From assembly GCA_003550325.1 (NCBI GenBank), contig QKWP01000197.1, forward strand, positions 377,837 to 441,836: a stretch of 64,000 bases of DNA, given 5' to 3'. Position numbers and translations under genes: made by a program. Under the pieces are notes generated by a model. It saw nothing but the letters and a program-made list of their open reading frames with translations, was not told where the DNA came from and ran no database searches. This DNA comes from Gigaspora rosea (lineage: Eukaryota; Glomeromycota; Glomeromycetes; Diversisporales; Gigasporaceae). This document shows, in pieces, positions 24,312-37,238 of the stretch (its first letter is position 1; each line of letters begins with the position of its first letter).

Positions 24312-25036
24312 ATAGTAATTTTTAGAATCACTAAGTAAATTTATTTAATATTGAATAACTTTTGATCTACTGCCTGTTTTGAATGATTTAACTACCAAAA
24401 TGTTCATCTCAGTAAGATAATTCTAACAAGCCCAAAATCATTAAATTCCAATCACAGGATCCCAAAAACAATAAAGATTTGCATTGTTAAACAATCATTT
24501 AATCAACTTAGTTTTTATATATAAAACCAATTTGATTAAAGAATTTTATTATTTTGTGCATTGTATTGTAATGCACTCTATAAAATCTGGTGTAATATAA
24601 AATCAAAACAACCAACCTGTTCCTTTTGATAATTAGGGTTAGGGTGAGGTAAGAGTAATGCATAGGCGAAAATAGGAGGTTTATAGTAAAATTTTGCAAG
24701 AAATTTTTTTTTTGTTAGAGCATGAAGAGTGGTTTTAAAATATTGCTATTTTTTTTGATTTCATATTACAACTGATCCTACAATCTGATTAGTTTATTAG
24801 GTGGGTGCATTACAATGTACATGTGCTAAATTATATAAACCTTGATTAAATAATTGTCTAACAATACAAATTTTTATCTATCTTGGGATTCTGTAACTGG
24901 AATTTAGTGATTTTGGGCTTGTTAGAATTGTCTCACTGAAAAGAACATTTTGGTAGTTAAATCATTCAAAAGGGCCTGTGAACAAAAGTTATTCAATGTT
25001 AAAGAAATTTACTTAGTAATTCTAAAAATCACTATT
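24312..25036. repeat. Element bounded by ~180-bp inverted repeats (CTAACAAGCCCAAAAT family)
   Basis: The arm 24312-24490 (GTAATTTTTAGAATCACTAA at its start) is repeated inverted at about 24860-25036 (ending near TTCTAAAAATCACTAT). A further inverted partial copy follows at 25055-25190. A direct partial copy lies at 17050-17215. No coding sequence is seen between the arms. Confidence 0.65.
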
Positions 25037-25398
25037 AAAATTACACAAAAGTTGAACGATCTTGGGACCCTGTAATTAGATTTTAACGATTTTGGACTTG
25101 TTAGAATTGCCTCATCGAGATGATAATTTTGGCAGTTAAATCATACAAAATGGATCAGTAGATCAAAAATTATTATCAATTCCAGAAATTTGAGCATATG
25201 CATATTGTGCTGCGTGGTGACTTAATCATCATCCACTGTCATTCAACACCCATGTAAATACAATATTACGTGAAGCAGTTGTTGATGACTATGCGATTTT
25301 CACATTCATATGTTTATGTCATCAATTTATTGATTTTTTTTGTTTTATAACTAAAATTTAAGCTATAAAACAAAAAGAATATTTATAATTGTATTGTA

Positions 25399-28300
25399 CT
25401 AGTGCAATGGGTGGCGCTTACACACCACCCATCTTATTTGATAATTTTAGAGTTTTTAAATTATATTTGTAACTTAAAATATTTTTTCACAGAACTTAGT
25501 ATCTAGTATATAAATTCGTATAAGGTACATTGGATTATTATAATCTATATTATGACTATCATGGTTTGTCGCAAAGAATTCTGTTATAGTATGTAGTATA
25601 TGCAGCAGTATTAGTATTGAAATTATTATAATTTTATTATAAGTTGCAAAATTTCTGTCGTAGAATACTATTTCGTGATCATAATATGCAGTTAAGTTGG
25701 GGTTCCTATTATAAATTACTATAAAGAATTTTATTATTAAAGAATTTACTTATTAATCAATATATTTAGTAGTTAGTATTGGAAGTATATAAAAAAAACC
25801 TTTTTTCAGAAATTAACATTAATGCTCTGGTATGTTCGATATTAACATCATTTTATTAAGTAAAAAAAAAAATAAAAAAAAAATTTGATTGCCCGAAGTT
25901 TTCAGATTTCGCACAATGTAAATCAAAAAAAAATAAGTTTTGTGTCATCTAATTTTAGATGTGAATATTATTATATTAATTTATAGTGTATTAAAAAAAA
26001 AAAACTAATATACTGACTTAAGTTTTCAGATCAATATAATTTCAAACTGAAAAATTAACCTATTTTGGCATAATATTAAATGTGAAAAAAATCAGACCGT
26101 TTTACCGAAGTTTTCAGATTTCATGTAATGAAAACAAAAGATTGGCTTTGCGTGGCCATTAATTTATAAAAATTAAAAAAATCTGACTTATTGTCTTAAG
26201 TTCCCAGATTCATGTAATTTAAACCAAAAATCAACTTTGTCTGGTCTAATCTTAGATGCCTGACCGAATTTTTCAGATTTCATGTAGTGAAAACAAAAAA
26301 TCAACTTCACGTGACCAAGTCTTAGATGCGAACATTATCCTATCAATTTACAGAAATTAAAAAAAAAACCAACCTACTGACCTAAGTTCTTAGATCCATG
26401 TAAACCAAACCGAAAAATCAACTTTGCCTGGCCTAATCTTAGATGTGAATTAAATAAAGAGAAAAAATTTGAAATGCCTGACCGAAGTTTTCAGATTTCG
26501 TGTAATGAAAACAAAAAATTAAGTTTTCAGATTTTGTGTAATAAAAATAAAAAATTAACTTTGTGTGGCCAAATCTTAGATGTAAACATTATCCTAAGAA
26601 ATTAAAAAAAAAAAAACTGATCTATCGACTTAAATTCTCAGATCCATGTACTCAAAACGAAAAATCAACTTTGCCTAGCCTAATTTTAGTTGTGAATTAA
26701 ATAAAGAGAAAAAAAATTGAACTGCCCGATTGAAGTTTTTAGATTTTGTATAACAAAAATGAAAAATCAATTTTGCGTGGTCAAATTTTACTATCTATTA
26801 ATTTACCAAAATAAAAAAAAACTGACCTACCGACTTAAGTTCTCAGATCCATGAAAATTAAAACGAAAAATCAACTTTGCCTGGCCTAATCTTAGATGAA
26901 AGAGAAAAAAACTCAGACTGCCCGACTGAAGTTTTCAGATTTTGTGTAATGAAAACGAAAAATCAACTTTGTGTAGCCAAATCTTAATATCCCATTAATT
27001 TAGCAAATTAAAAAAAAAAACAAAAATTGACCCACTGACTTAAGTTCTTGCATTCATGTAAATTCAAAATGAAAAATCAACTTTGTTTGGCCTGCAAATT
27101 AAATAAAGAAAAAAAAATCGAAAACCCCGACCGAAGTTTTCAGATTTTATATAATGAAAATGAAAAATTAATTTCTCGTGGCCAAATCTTAGATGCATTA
27201 TTACAGAAATTTAAAAAAATCCAACCTATTGACTTAAGTTCTCAGATTTATGAATTCAATGAAAAATCAACTTTGCCTGGCCTAATCTTAGATGTGAACT
27301 TTATCTCATTAATTTACAGAAGTCAAAAAAAAAATAAAAAAAAATAAAAACAAAAATAAAAAATTCTGACGTAAAGTGAAAATTATTCTTGTGTGAATGT
27401 TATTTTTATTAATTTAAAAAAATATCTTACAATTTGATCACGTTTTTGAATTTTTAATTTATGTCATTAATACATCGATACGAAAAATCGTATCTAAAAA
27501 TAAATTTTCCAACACACTAAATGGACAATGTGGTATAGATTACATATAAATGATATAATGTGCACGTGGCCAATTAAATCAAGAACAAAAGACCAATCAG
27601 CGTGCAACTTTATGTAAATCAAATTGCGAATTATTTTAAATTACAACATAACAGATAATATAATATAATATTAGACAACCAAAACACACAATCCATAAAT
27701 ACGTAACATTAACAATTGCAAGTAATTCGCCAACAACTAATCAAATAAGTTAAAATGTACAAACTCTGAATTTAATCATAATAAAATAAAAAAAGATTCT
27801 AATAATAATAATGATATAATAATTACCTCACGTATTTTTGTTAGTTTTTCCCACGTTTAGGTCACATTTTTTGGATTCGACTAATCAAAAATGCTTAAAC
27901 AGACAAACTCTGAATTAGAAGATTTATATTATTTATATTATTAGAAAGAAAAATAGAAAGAAGAAAATAGAAGATAGATAGAAAAAAAATGATTTAATAA
28001 TTACCTTACATATTTCTGTTAGTTTTTCTCACGTTTAGGTCACACTTTTTGGATACGACCAATCAAAACCGTTTAAATGCACGATCTCTGAATCAGAAGG
28101 TTTATTATTTAAATAGATAGATTAGATAAATTAGAAGATAGATAGATATAGATATAATATAAATAATAGATAGATTTCGTAATAATTTATTATCTCGTAA
28201 TTAAAGTAATTACGCAATTAGGAATTCAAAATGTTTAACTTTAATAAGAACTTAAATAACTTTAATTAATAGGAACTTAAATGCGCGTTTATCAGTAACT

Positions 28301-28571
28301 TTAACTACTTTAATTCAAATAATTCAAATAATAATTAATTCAAATAATAATTCAATAAATAGTAATAATATAATATATTTAAAATATCGTAAAATTAATT
28401 CAAAATGTTGTCAGAATGCAAAAAATTGGTAGTTTACAGTAACAATGTAATTTCTGCTTAGAAGTTTCCAAACCTCCAAAATAGTAGAAATTCCTACACA
28501 CAAATCACATTTTTCAGTTTTGGCCAATCAAAAATGTTAAAGTATACACACCCAAAAATAAATGATATAGA
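25399..28571 (-). mobile_element. Helitron family A, copy 1, non-autonomous, 3.17 kb
   Basis: On the minus strand the element begins TCTATATCATTTATTTTTGG at 28571 and ends ATTGCACTAG at 25399. It is preceded by A (28572) and followed by T (25398), the Helitron A|T target without duplication. A hairpin built on GGGTGG/CCACCC sits 6 nt before CTAG. The subterminal motif AACGTTTTTGATTGG-like lies about 48 nt inside the 5' end. Bases about 25890-27330 are a repeat array. A full-length sister copy in the opposite orientation lies at 38004-43661. No Rep-helicase frame is present. Confidence 0.87.
25890..27330. repeat. ~200-bp tandem repeat array inside Helitron A copy 1
   Basis: Seven to eight units, each about 200 bp, are marked by CCGAAGTTTTCAGATTT near 25898, 26100, 26270, 26480, 26730, 26925 and 27133. 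Each unit has two related halves containing AAAAATCAACTTTGCCTGGC and AATCTTAGATGTGAA. Poly-A runs separate them. Confidence 0.78.
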
Positions 28572-29045
28572 TGAAAAAAGAAAGCCGCTAAATTGTAGCC
28601 AAGTTAATTTGCTACAACTTAGCAGCTTTATTTTTAAAATAATTATTGTATATTTTTGATTTATATTAATTTAAAGATGCTTAATTTTTATATGATGCGT
28701 CAAAAAATTAATGAAAATGTGACAAGTCACATGTTTTGGCCTCTTGCTATTGGCTAATTTGTTATTTTAATTAAAAAAATTTTTTTAGAAAAAATTTTGA
28801 CCAATCAAAATACAAGAAATCAAAAAGATAGTAAATTTGAATATGAAATTTTTTAAAATGGGACAAGTCACGTGTTTTAGTCTTTAGCTGTCATGAACTA
28901 TACTACTCGAAAGACCCCATATAATACAGTAGTATACAATATAATACATTTTTGATTTTGATTAAAGCTGCTAATTCATATTTTCGTATTTAAAAATAAA
29001 TGAAGAGAAATAATAACCTATTTTATAAAACATCAACTAATCAGC
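28572..29045. other. Spacer between Helitron and Sel1 relic
   Basis: No gene is visible. A short inverted pair AGCCGCTAAATTGTAGC/GCTACAACTTAGCAGCTT (28585-28629) can fold into a hairpin. Confidence 0.45.
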
Positions 29046-30060
29046 ATGGGATAGGGGTTGAAAAAGATGAACATAAGGCATTCAGTTATTATCAAAAATC
29101 TGCAGAGTTGGGTGACACTGATGGAGCATTTTAATGTTGGATACTGTTATGATAACGGAATTGAGGATGAACATAAGGCTTTTATTTATTATCAAAAATC
29201 TGCAGAGATAGGGAATATTAAAGGAATAAATAATGTTGGATATTGTTATGAAAAAGGTATTGGAATTGAAAAAGATGAACATAAGACATTTTTATTATCA
29301 GAAATCTGCTGAAATGGTGAATGCTTTAGGAACAAATAATGTTGGATACTGTTATGAAAATGGAATAGGTGTTGAAAAGAATAAACATAAGGCATTCGTT
29401 TATTATCAAAAATCTGCTGAGTTGGGGAATGCTAACGGAATAACAAATGCTGGATACTTTTATTGTTATAGAATTGGAGTTGAAAAGGATGAACATAAGG
29501 CATTCATTTATTTTCAAAAATCTGCTGAGATGGGTAATATTAAGAAAATATTTAATCTTGGCGTATATTATTATGATGGAATTGGAGTTGAAAAGGATGG
29601 TCATAAGGCATTCATTTATTATCAAAAATCTGCTGAGATGGAAAATGCTAACGAAACAATAAATGTTGGATATTGTTATGAAAAAGGAATTAGAATTGAT
29701 AAAGATGAACATAAGGCATTCATTTATTATCAAAAATCTGCTGAAATGGGGAATGCTTTAGGAACAAATAGTATTGGATTCTGTTATGCAAATGGAATAG
29801 GTGTTGAAAAGAATGAACATAAAGCATTTATTTATTATCAAAAATCTGCTGAGATGGGGAACGCTAACGGAACAGCAAATGTTGGATACTGTTATCGTCA
29901 TGGAATTGGAGTTCAAAAGGAAGAATAAAGCATTCATTTATTTCAAAAATCTGCTGAAATGGGCATTATTGAAGGAATACATAATGCTGGGTATTGTTAT
30001 CGAAATGGAATTAGAGTAACAAGAGACTTAAAAAAGCCAATGAATGGTAGCAAATGTAGG
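29046..30060 (+). pseudogene. Sel1-repeat protein pseudogene
   Basis: About ten 36-residue Sel1-like repeats run across the locus, eight of them complete, with consensus NVGYCYENGIGVEKDEHKAF followed by IYYQKSAEMGNAxGT. Such solenoid proteins act as adaptors in other systems. Frameshifts near 29132 (an extra T in GCATTTTAATG), near 29295 (around AAGACATTTTTATTATC) and near 29925 (GGAAGAATAAAGCA) break the frame, and the N-terminus is missing. The longest intact stretch is 29233-29928. The 108-bp periodicity at DNA level is obvious. The downstream kinase relic on the same strand may once have belonged to the same gene or a neighbour; Sel1-kinase combinations are common in these fungi as far as I know. 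Confidence 0.85.
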
Positions 30061-30200
30061 TTATATGTTATGCTATAATTATAGTTTATAATTTCATTCA
30101 AATAACTTAATTAATATAAATTTAGAGAACGGAAACAAATATTAGGTAATTAATTATTGATGATATTTTTGTTAAAATATTTAAATATAACAAGAATATA

Positions 30201-30497
30201 TAGGGCGCAGGCAATAGAAACAGCCCTTATTACATATATTTTATTTTGAGATAATTGAGTTTAAATCATTTGTTTTGATTTTTGATTGATCCGGGATTAA
30301 TCAAATTTCACGATTTTGATTAGTTAAAGCTAACAGGTGACTATTGGGTAATCTCGTGATATGTTGGCCCGTGTAATGCAAATCGACTTTCATTTATAAT
30401 AGAAAAATGTCAGTTATGTCTAAATTTATATGAATTTAATAAAAGCTCATTTTTCAAAAAATTGTAAAAAAGGGCTGTTTCTATTGCCTGCGGCCCA
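30201..30497. mobile_element. TA-flanked MITE family 2, copy 1
   Basis: The left end TAGGGCGCAGGCAATAGAAA pairs with the complement of the right end (CTATTGCCTGCGGCCCA). TA lies on both sides (30199-30200, 30498-30499), which fits a Tc1/mariner-type insertion. The sister copy at 31431-31771 is inverted. Confidence 0.82.
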
Positions 30498-30499
30498 TA

Positions 30500-30889
30500 T
30501 CATACCGAGGTGTTCAACACCAGTAAATACAAATTATAATATGCAAAAAATTTTTTGCTGTTAGAGTTAGGGTTAGGATTAGGGTTTGTTTTAAGGTTTG
30601 GTAAGCATTAGTATATATCAAAATTTTGCAAGGAATACTTTTTGTTAAACGTAAAGATTGGTTTCTTAGAAAGAATTTTTTGATATAGACGATTTTTGAA
30701 AAATTTGTTTACACTTGATTTTCACCTTACACTAATTTCATAATTTTGATTGGCCAAAACACATGTGGTGGTGTTGAACACCAGTGGTGAGTGGTGTGAT
30801 TTATCAACTTCCTTTAATTTAATAATTTTTTAGCAACAAATAGGCGAATATATGATAATTTAGATATTGATGATGATTTAAAAAAAAAT
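30500..30889. other. Spacer between MITE and kinase relic
   Basis: No gene is visible. GGTGTTCAACACCAG at 30510 and GGTGTTGAACACCAG at 30770 are repeated palindromes that may mark another small element of about 275 bp. Confidence 0.4.
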
Positions 30890-32270
30890 ATTAACTGAAG
30901 TATCCATTATTTTGGATTTCTTATAATGAATTTGAAGATGTCGAACCTATAGGAAAAGGTGAATTTGCTACAGTATATTATGCTGAGCGGATAGATAAAA
31001 GCTGAAACAGTCGACAGAATGTTGCACTTAAATTAATTCATAATTCAAGCAAGTATACAAAAGAATTTATAAAAGAGGTAATTTTATCGTTATATAATAA
31101 AGTTTTAAATTTAAAATTTAGATTAATTACTTATTTTTAATGCTAAAGTTAAGGGCATTTTGTGACATTGGCGATAAAAACCCAACATTTTTAAGGTGCT
31201 ACGGAATATCAAAAGATGGTATTTCTAAAAATTATATTCTTGTGATGCATCATGCAAATATTGGCTCTTTGCGGATTAATCTTTATTCTGTTACATGAAT
31301 GGAATAGGGAAAAAAATTAATTTGTTACATTACATTGCTTCAGATCTTCAAATAATTCATTCTCAAAAATTTATTCATCGAGATTTGCATAGTGCTAATA
31401 TTTTACAAAATGCCTTATATAGCACGTATATGGGGTGCAGACAATAGAAATAGCCCATTTTTACATTTTTTTGAAAATTGAGTTTTTATTAGATTCATAT
31501 AAATTTTGACATGATTAACATTTTTCAATTATAAACAAAAGTCAGTTTGCATAATAAAAAATCAAGATAATGTAAAAGAAAAATTAAACGAGGCTTCTTA
31601 TAGCCAACATATCACGAGATTATCTGATAGTCACCTGCTACCTTTAACCAATCAAAATTGTGAAATTTGATTCATCCTGGATCAGTCTGAAAATCAAAAC
31701 AAATGATTAAACTCAATTATCTCAAAATAAGATATATGTAAAAATGTGCTGTTTCTATTGTCTGCACCCCATATTGCAGACTTGGAACTTTCAATATCAA
31801 AAACATGGCAATAGCGTCAGATATTTATTCATTTGGCATAATTATGTAGAAAATTTTATATGGAAAGCCAGTATATTATAATCAAGAACTTGGAACACAA
31901 CTTCATATCGAAATATGCCGTAATGATTTATGACCGACAGTATTGAAAACACACCACAATGTTACGTAAACCTAATGAAAGAATGAAAAGAGAACCCAAA
32001 AATTGTCCATCGGCAACAAAAATTTGTGAAATCCTTGAAAAATGGCAGAGTGATAAAAATATTTTATCTGAATTAACTAAATTTGACGAATTATTAAAGA
32101 ATATTAAAAGCACACAAATACAAACACATCCTGAAGATATTTATAAAAGTAAATTCATTGAATATACTACTTCACTTTGTCAAGGTATCTATTTTTACAA
32201 TTTTTTAATAAATAAACTTAATTTAATTCTTAATAAATTTATTGACTATAATTATTACTATAACAGCTAG
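30890..32270 (+). pseudogene. Protein kinase pseudogene
   Basis: Order on plus: a glycine-rich loop (VEPIGKGEFATVYYAE near 30940), a VALKLI lysine (near 31030), and a likely intron near 31080-31145. Next come RCYGISKDG and VMHHANIGSL, a catalytic loop IHRDLHSANIL (about 31374-31406), an ADL motif in place of DFG (near 31776), SDIYSFGIIM (near 31830), and a C-terminal CEILEKWQ-containing tail in an open frame at 31959-32270. TGA near 31004 and TAG near 31846 interrupt conserved positions, and there are further frameshifts. A MITE at 31431-31771 separates the catalytic loop from the ADL motif. The family resembles the large expanded tyrosine-kinase-like set of Glomeromycotina. It is not expected to be functional. 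Confidence 0.85.
31431..31771. mobile_element. TA-flanked MITE family 2, copy 2, inside the kinase relic
   Basis: The termini TGGGGTGCAGACAATAGAAA and TTTCTATTGTCTGCACCCCA are a perfect 20-bp inverted pair and are flanked by TA on both sides. The interior matches copy 1 in inverse orientation (for example TATCACGAGATTATC and the AACAAATGATTAAACTCAAT run). Confidence 0.87.
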
Positions 32271-33019
32271 CGGAATGAATAAGTTGAAAATTGCAGAGTA
32301 ATATAAATACAATTCATGAAAATGCTAAATTTTAGATATACTATATATTATTATAAATTTCATGATTTTTTTGTTGTTTTACTATATAAGAATTTTTAAA
32401 TATATTTTTTTGCAATGCTAACTGTAGTTTTTTTTTAAGAAAACAAATGCATCACATTTTTGCAATTATTAATATATACATCTTAAATGAAATTTGAAAA
32501 AATAATTTGACATATTTGGTTTGTAATATTTTTATACTTTATAATAAAACTAATTTAATAAACCTATTTAAAATTTTTTACATATATTTATATATATACT
32601 CTATCAAAAATTTTAAAGTAACATTTAGTAAAGGTATTTTTTTTTATATAGTTTTAAAGCCATTAATTATAACAAAATTTTCCATAATTGCATCTTGGCC
32701 GTGTGTATTATGCTTTATAGTAAATTTTTTTTAAAAAAAATAACTGGTTTAAATACTATAGTGTAACCCAACCAACCCAAGGTCCCTTAACAATAAAAAA
32801 ACTGCAAAATAAGCTTTAATTTGATGTATTTCATATGATTGCTGGAAAGGGAAATCCTTAAACCGTAAATAATACTGTAATTTATTATTTCCGTTTCTCT
32901 TGCTGGCATTCATATTTGTATATTTCAGGATTTAAAGAAATGATATTATAAATAGTAGAACACATGATATACAGTAACTTTATGAGTCCAAAATTAAAAA
33001 TTTTTGAATGCACTTTTTT
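32271..33019. other. AT-rich spacer
   Basis: No gene is visible. Small frames at 32507-32734 are AT-driven noise. Confidence 0.4.
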
Positions 33020-33509
33020 GGGAGACGTCTAAAGTGGAGCAGATTCTTATAATATATATTTTAGCAAATTAACTTTAGGGTTAGGGTCATCATAGATTAA
33101 AGTTAGGTAGTTTTATGTAGTTAAAATTAACTTCCCGACTATACATGCCGACGAAATTATATTAGGTTTCAGGGGACGAAATTATTTCATACCCCGAATT
33201 AACCCGAAATACTTTTGAATCAAAGACGAAACCCGAAATTAAAAACTATATATCAATAGTTATATTAAGAAAAACCTGTTATTGGGCATTTAATTTTTCA
33301 ATTATATGTTGTACCAGATAAGATTTTATCTGGTACAAAGTATAATTTAAAACCCGATGACAGATCTTATTAATATTACTTAATTATTGTGACAGGTCAT
33401 AACAAAATCAGATTAAAATGAAATATGTTTAGAGAGTTAAATAGAATCAGAGATTTCATTTTAATCATGATCCGGTGACAGTTAGTTTTACAGTCTTTAG
33501 ACGTCCCCC
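33020..33509. repeat. Inverted-repeat element with GACGTCTAAAG ends
   Basis: GGGAGACGTCTAAAG at the left pairs with CTTTAGACGTCCCCC at the right, 490 bp apart. A further inverted copy of the left end (CTCCACTTTAGATGACCCC) occurs at 37930-37948, so the true partner of the left end is uncertain. Confidence 0.5.
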
Positions 33510-35169
33510 TTTTTAAGAATGTACATTTCAATAAAAATTAAACCCGTCTCTATCTTCGAAGAGTCACTATGCAAAATAATCACAAATAATCCCAAGTGTA
33601 AAAAACGTTATACATGAGGATAGAGTTAGTAATAAGTGGTTAAAACTTTATATGCGTATATATGTAAAGATTACTACAGGACTCTAATGGGTTTTATCAT
33701 AATGAGCTCTAGGTATAATAAATTATAGTTCCTTAAAAAAATATTATATTAATTTGATGTAAAAGGCGTAATAAACATTGAAAAAATATATATGTAGGCT
33801 CTTTTCTTTATTCTTTTGTTAAAGTAAGATTATGATTATATAAATTAGCCAATCAACCAATTTCGGGTTTCGGGTTCAATTTTGGGTTTCGGGGTCAATT
33901 TCGGTTTCGGGTCTATTTTGAGTTTCAGGGTCTATTTCGGGTTTCGGAACCCGAAATGTCCCCAAATATGTGATGGATAATAAATATCACAAGTTTAAAA
34001 CAGCACAGTACATTTTCGTGCCAACAATATTTGCTGAGTCCTTTGGTTCACACAACTTCTTTACAAGCACATATGGGAGTAGATAAGTATGAAACACCAA
34101 ACTACAAAGTCTGAACGTAAAAACCGAAGTTAAAAGCAACGATTCAACAAAGGTAACATGCGTTAGTGTTAGTTTGCGCAATCTTTCATTTAGTTCATTA
34201 TAAATGAATCTTTTAAAGTTCAAAGTGAATATATGTACAGTAAAATATGAACTAACTATATATATATATTTTTGTAAAATAGAATAAGAGCGTATACATA
34301 TAAAACTATGAACCCTTTTTACATTAGCATAATGTCGAGTATAAGAGATGATATAATGTCTATATAATGTCGAGTATTAAAAACTATTGAAACTTATGAT
34401 TTGGTTGGCTAATTACTATGTGAAGGACATGCTTTCAATAAGATAAATACACACCTAAATGCAATCCGCCAAAATATACTTAGATCTCCATAAATTGAAA
34501 ATTTTCTTATTTTCTTTAAATGCGCGTTGTCAAAGGTTTGGTCCCAACGAATTGCATTTAGGGAGGTCTGACTGCACCTAATGTGATTATTTATCATAAA
34601 GTTTTGGGCGTGTGCTATTTTTTTTTAGAAAGAAAACATCAGATAAATTAATAATTTTTTATTTTCATTTATTTTATTTTATTTTATTTTATTCTTTNTT
34701 TTTTTTTTTTTTTTTTTTTACAATAAACCACATAACTCTGTCTAGATCACTTATGCCATCATAATGTACAATAGCAGAACTTTTTATGACATTTCAATAA
34801 AGAAATAACATGATCTTGTCCAAATCACTTATGTATCCACAATAGTTTGTAAGTAAATTGAACTGGGCAATCACTATACAACTCGTGATGAATCTTCAGC
34901 ATGGACCCGTCTGAATTATTTATATCTTTTTAAGTACAAGAACTGAATTGTCTACCAGTCACGGTTAATCATCATACAAATCACAATAAATGTGGTCGAT
35001 TAAAATGAAATCTTATATAGTGAAATAGACATGCTACCGAAAAATATATAATTTTGGGGTCAGCTTTGGGGTAAAATTTATAGTAAACAAGTATAAGTGG
35101 GTTTTAGGAGATTGGATAGATAGATACAACATTTGATTATCAAGAGTCTTGTGAGATGTTTGGATAGCA
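33510..35169. other. Spacer with CCCGAAAT-type low-complexity repeats and an N
   Basis: About 33855-33960 is a degenerate array of GGTTTCGGGTCTATTTTG-like units. A single N lies in a poly-T run at 34698, probably an unresolved homopolymer. No gene is visible. Confidence 0.45.
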
Positions 35170-35440
35170 TCTAAATTCTGTTGAAGGTGACTTTGGTGAT
35201 GCACATGGCGTTGGCTGGTGTATGAAAATGGAATTAAAGTTGAGAACGCAATCAATTATTATTTGAGAAATTGTAAGTGAAGGCCATTAAAATGGGATTG
35301 AACTTGAGGAGGTTGAAAATAAAGCCCTATCAATTATTAACGAAGTGCAAAGTTGGGTTACACTATGGAACATGTGATTGTCATCAAAGGAACCGGTGAC
35401 AAAACAATGATTGTTTATAAGCTTTCATAGATCATCAAAT
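35170..35440 (+). pseudogene. Short Sel1-repeat relic
   Basis: Pieces such as GVGWCYENGIKVENAINYYL, then ELEEVENKAL and RSAKLGYTMEH, follow the Sel1 repeat pattern in shifting frames with stops (for example TAA where glutamine is expected before RSAKLG). It is too degraded to reconstruct and unlikely to be expressed. Confidence 0.55.
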
Positions 35441-35892
35441 TAGAGTATGCAGTTGCACTAAAACCAGGAACATAATGTAACTGTTATCTTGCTCAACTGG
35501 TTATCAATTTATAAATGTCTCACTTGGAACAAGACACGCACTAAAACAACTTTCAGGCGTAAAGTATCTTTACTATATGCTTCTCTTCTCTTTATTCGTT
35601 ACAGTCAAAAGACTAACTTTTGCTCTTTCTATTTATATTAATTCTGCGATTATATATGTAACACTTATAATTCTCTAATTTTACTTTTTTCATTGTCATA
35701 AAATAAACATTTAAATTCTACTAATAAAATTATCTTTGTTACGGTGATCAATGATCACAATACCGTTGCCCAACATTATAATACTTGTCATAATTCTGGT
35801 CGACTATATTACCAAATAAGCTGTTCGGATTTATTTCATTCTATTTTTGCACTTTTCACTTTGTTACAGTATACATTTTGTATTAAATCATT

Positions 35893-36262
35893 GACAATCA
35901 CTTTATAGACAACTTAGTTCATAGACAATTAATTTACAGACAAGATTATTTTACAGACGGTTAATTCACAGACAAATTCATTTTGTTGACAATATGTTTA
36001 GCCAACAATTTCTTCATAAATTGCACCAGCTTTACCATAAATTCTCGAAATAACGTCCATGCCCGCTATTTCGAGAATTTATGGTAAACTTAAACTTAAT
36101 TCTAACAACAATGACTAGAATTAATTTGTCTGTGAAATCTGATGTCATTGAAATAACTGCCAATAAAACAAAGTTGTTTGTGAATAAATCGATCGTAAAA
36201 TAATCTTATCTGTAATTAAATTCTCTGCGAACTAAGTTGTCTATGAAGTAATTTTTGGTGGG
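35893..36262. repeat. Long imperfect palindrome with central hairpin
   Basis: The left half repeats ATAGACAA/ACAGACAA motifs (TTCATAGACAATTAATTTACAG region). The right half carries the complement (TTGTCTATGAAGTAA). The centre 36031-36088 is a near-perfect hairpin with arms TTTACCATAAATTCTCGAAA and the matching TTTCGAGAATTTATGGTAAA. Confidence 0.7.
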
Positions 36263-36897
36263 TTGATTCTACTGAATAGAATATTAAGTAAAAACTTAAT
36301 AAAATCGAAATAGATCACAATAAATACAATTTGAATCTTAAGGCAGTTTGATAGCGATAAAGAATATTTTACCTGATTTCATTCCACCATATGATACAAA
36401 TTACTGCGTTCTCAGAATAACACAAATACCAAATCTGGTGTTACGATCGGTTGGGAGAGCTTGATGAAATTGTGCGGTTTAGTTCGATCGTGAACGAATT
36501 GTGATTAAAGTTAAATGGTTTAAAACGATAACTAACACACATAATTACGGGTATAAGGGTCCTCTTTATTAATATGAATCAATACATTGGATTACTACAG
36601 AAATACTATTTACAATCCTACTTGTTCTTCCTCTATATGCTAAAACCAAACCCTTATATATTTTTTAATTCGTATGGGAACTTTAATTACTCGTTTGGAG
36701 ATTCAAATCTCTAACGAGTAATTGATCACAGATTTGATTACCAGTTTGGAGATTGGGGCTCATTTGGAGATTCAATCACCAACTATGCCACAAAATATGC
36801 CAACATAAGAAATAAAGAACGATAAAATAACAATACTAACTAAAATAGAAAAACTTGAGCATAAAACACCGGTATACTCATACCCGAACAACCGCAC
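36263..36897. other. Unassigned repeat-like DNA
   Basis: This stretch begins TGTTACGATCGGTTGGGAGA near 36441 and has LTR-like composition, but I cannot define matching ends or a flanking duplication. No gene is visible. Confidence 0.3.
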
Positions 36898-37238
36898 TAG
36901 GGGTCTAGACACTTTTGCAGTAATGTGACGTGGCGCATAAGAATTAACCTATTGGAGAACGTAAATTTTGATCGTCCCGAATCAGTCTGACATCAAAACA
37001 AAACACGTGTACAAGAAGAAAAAAAGAGAAAAGAGCGAAAATACTCGAAAACTAGTGTTTAAATTGGCCTTAAAAACCGCATAAAAATGTCCGAAATGCG
37101 ATTTTACATATATATAGGGACCTTCTAAGGCTATATACACGAACCCTAACCCTAACCTTAACAATAAAGCCAAAAAGTTAATCTGAAGACGCCATACCAC
37201 ATGATGGTCACATTACTGCAAAAGTGTCTAGACTCCTG
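36898..37238. mobile_element. hAT-like MITE, 341 bp
   Basis: Both ends carry the inverted repeat TCTAGACACTTTTGCAGTAA (26 bp in full), preceded by TAGGGG at the left and CAGGAG at the complement of the right, both fitting YARNG. The flanks do not match. The interior includes AACCCTAACCCTAACC near 37142. Confidence 0.65.

Noticed and set aside
29082..29733. Minus-strand frames of 66-135 codons
   Set aside because: Antisense shadows of the Sel1 repeats, produced by the 108-bp periodicity.
36441..36890. Possible solo LTR beginning TGTTACGATCGG
   Set aside because: No matching CA end with a 4-6 bp flanking duplication could be found, and no second copy is in the window.
37140..37165. AACCCTAACCCTAACC telomere-like run
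   Set aside because: Only two to three units, inside a small inverted-repeat element; not a telomere.
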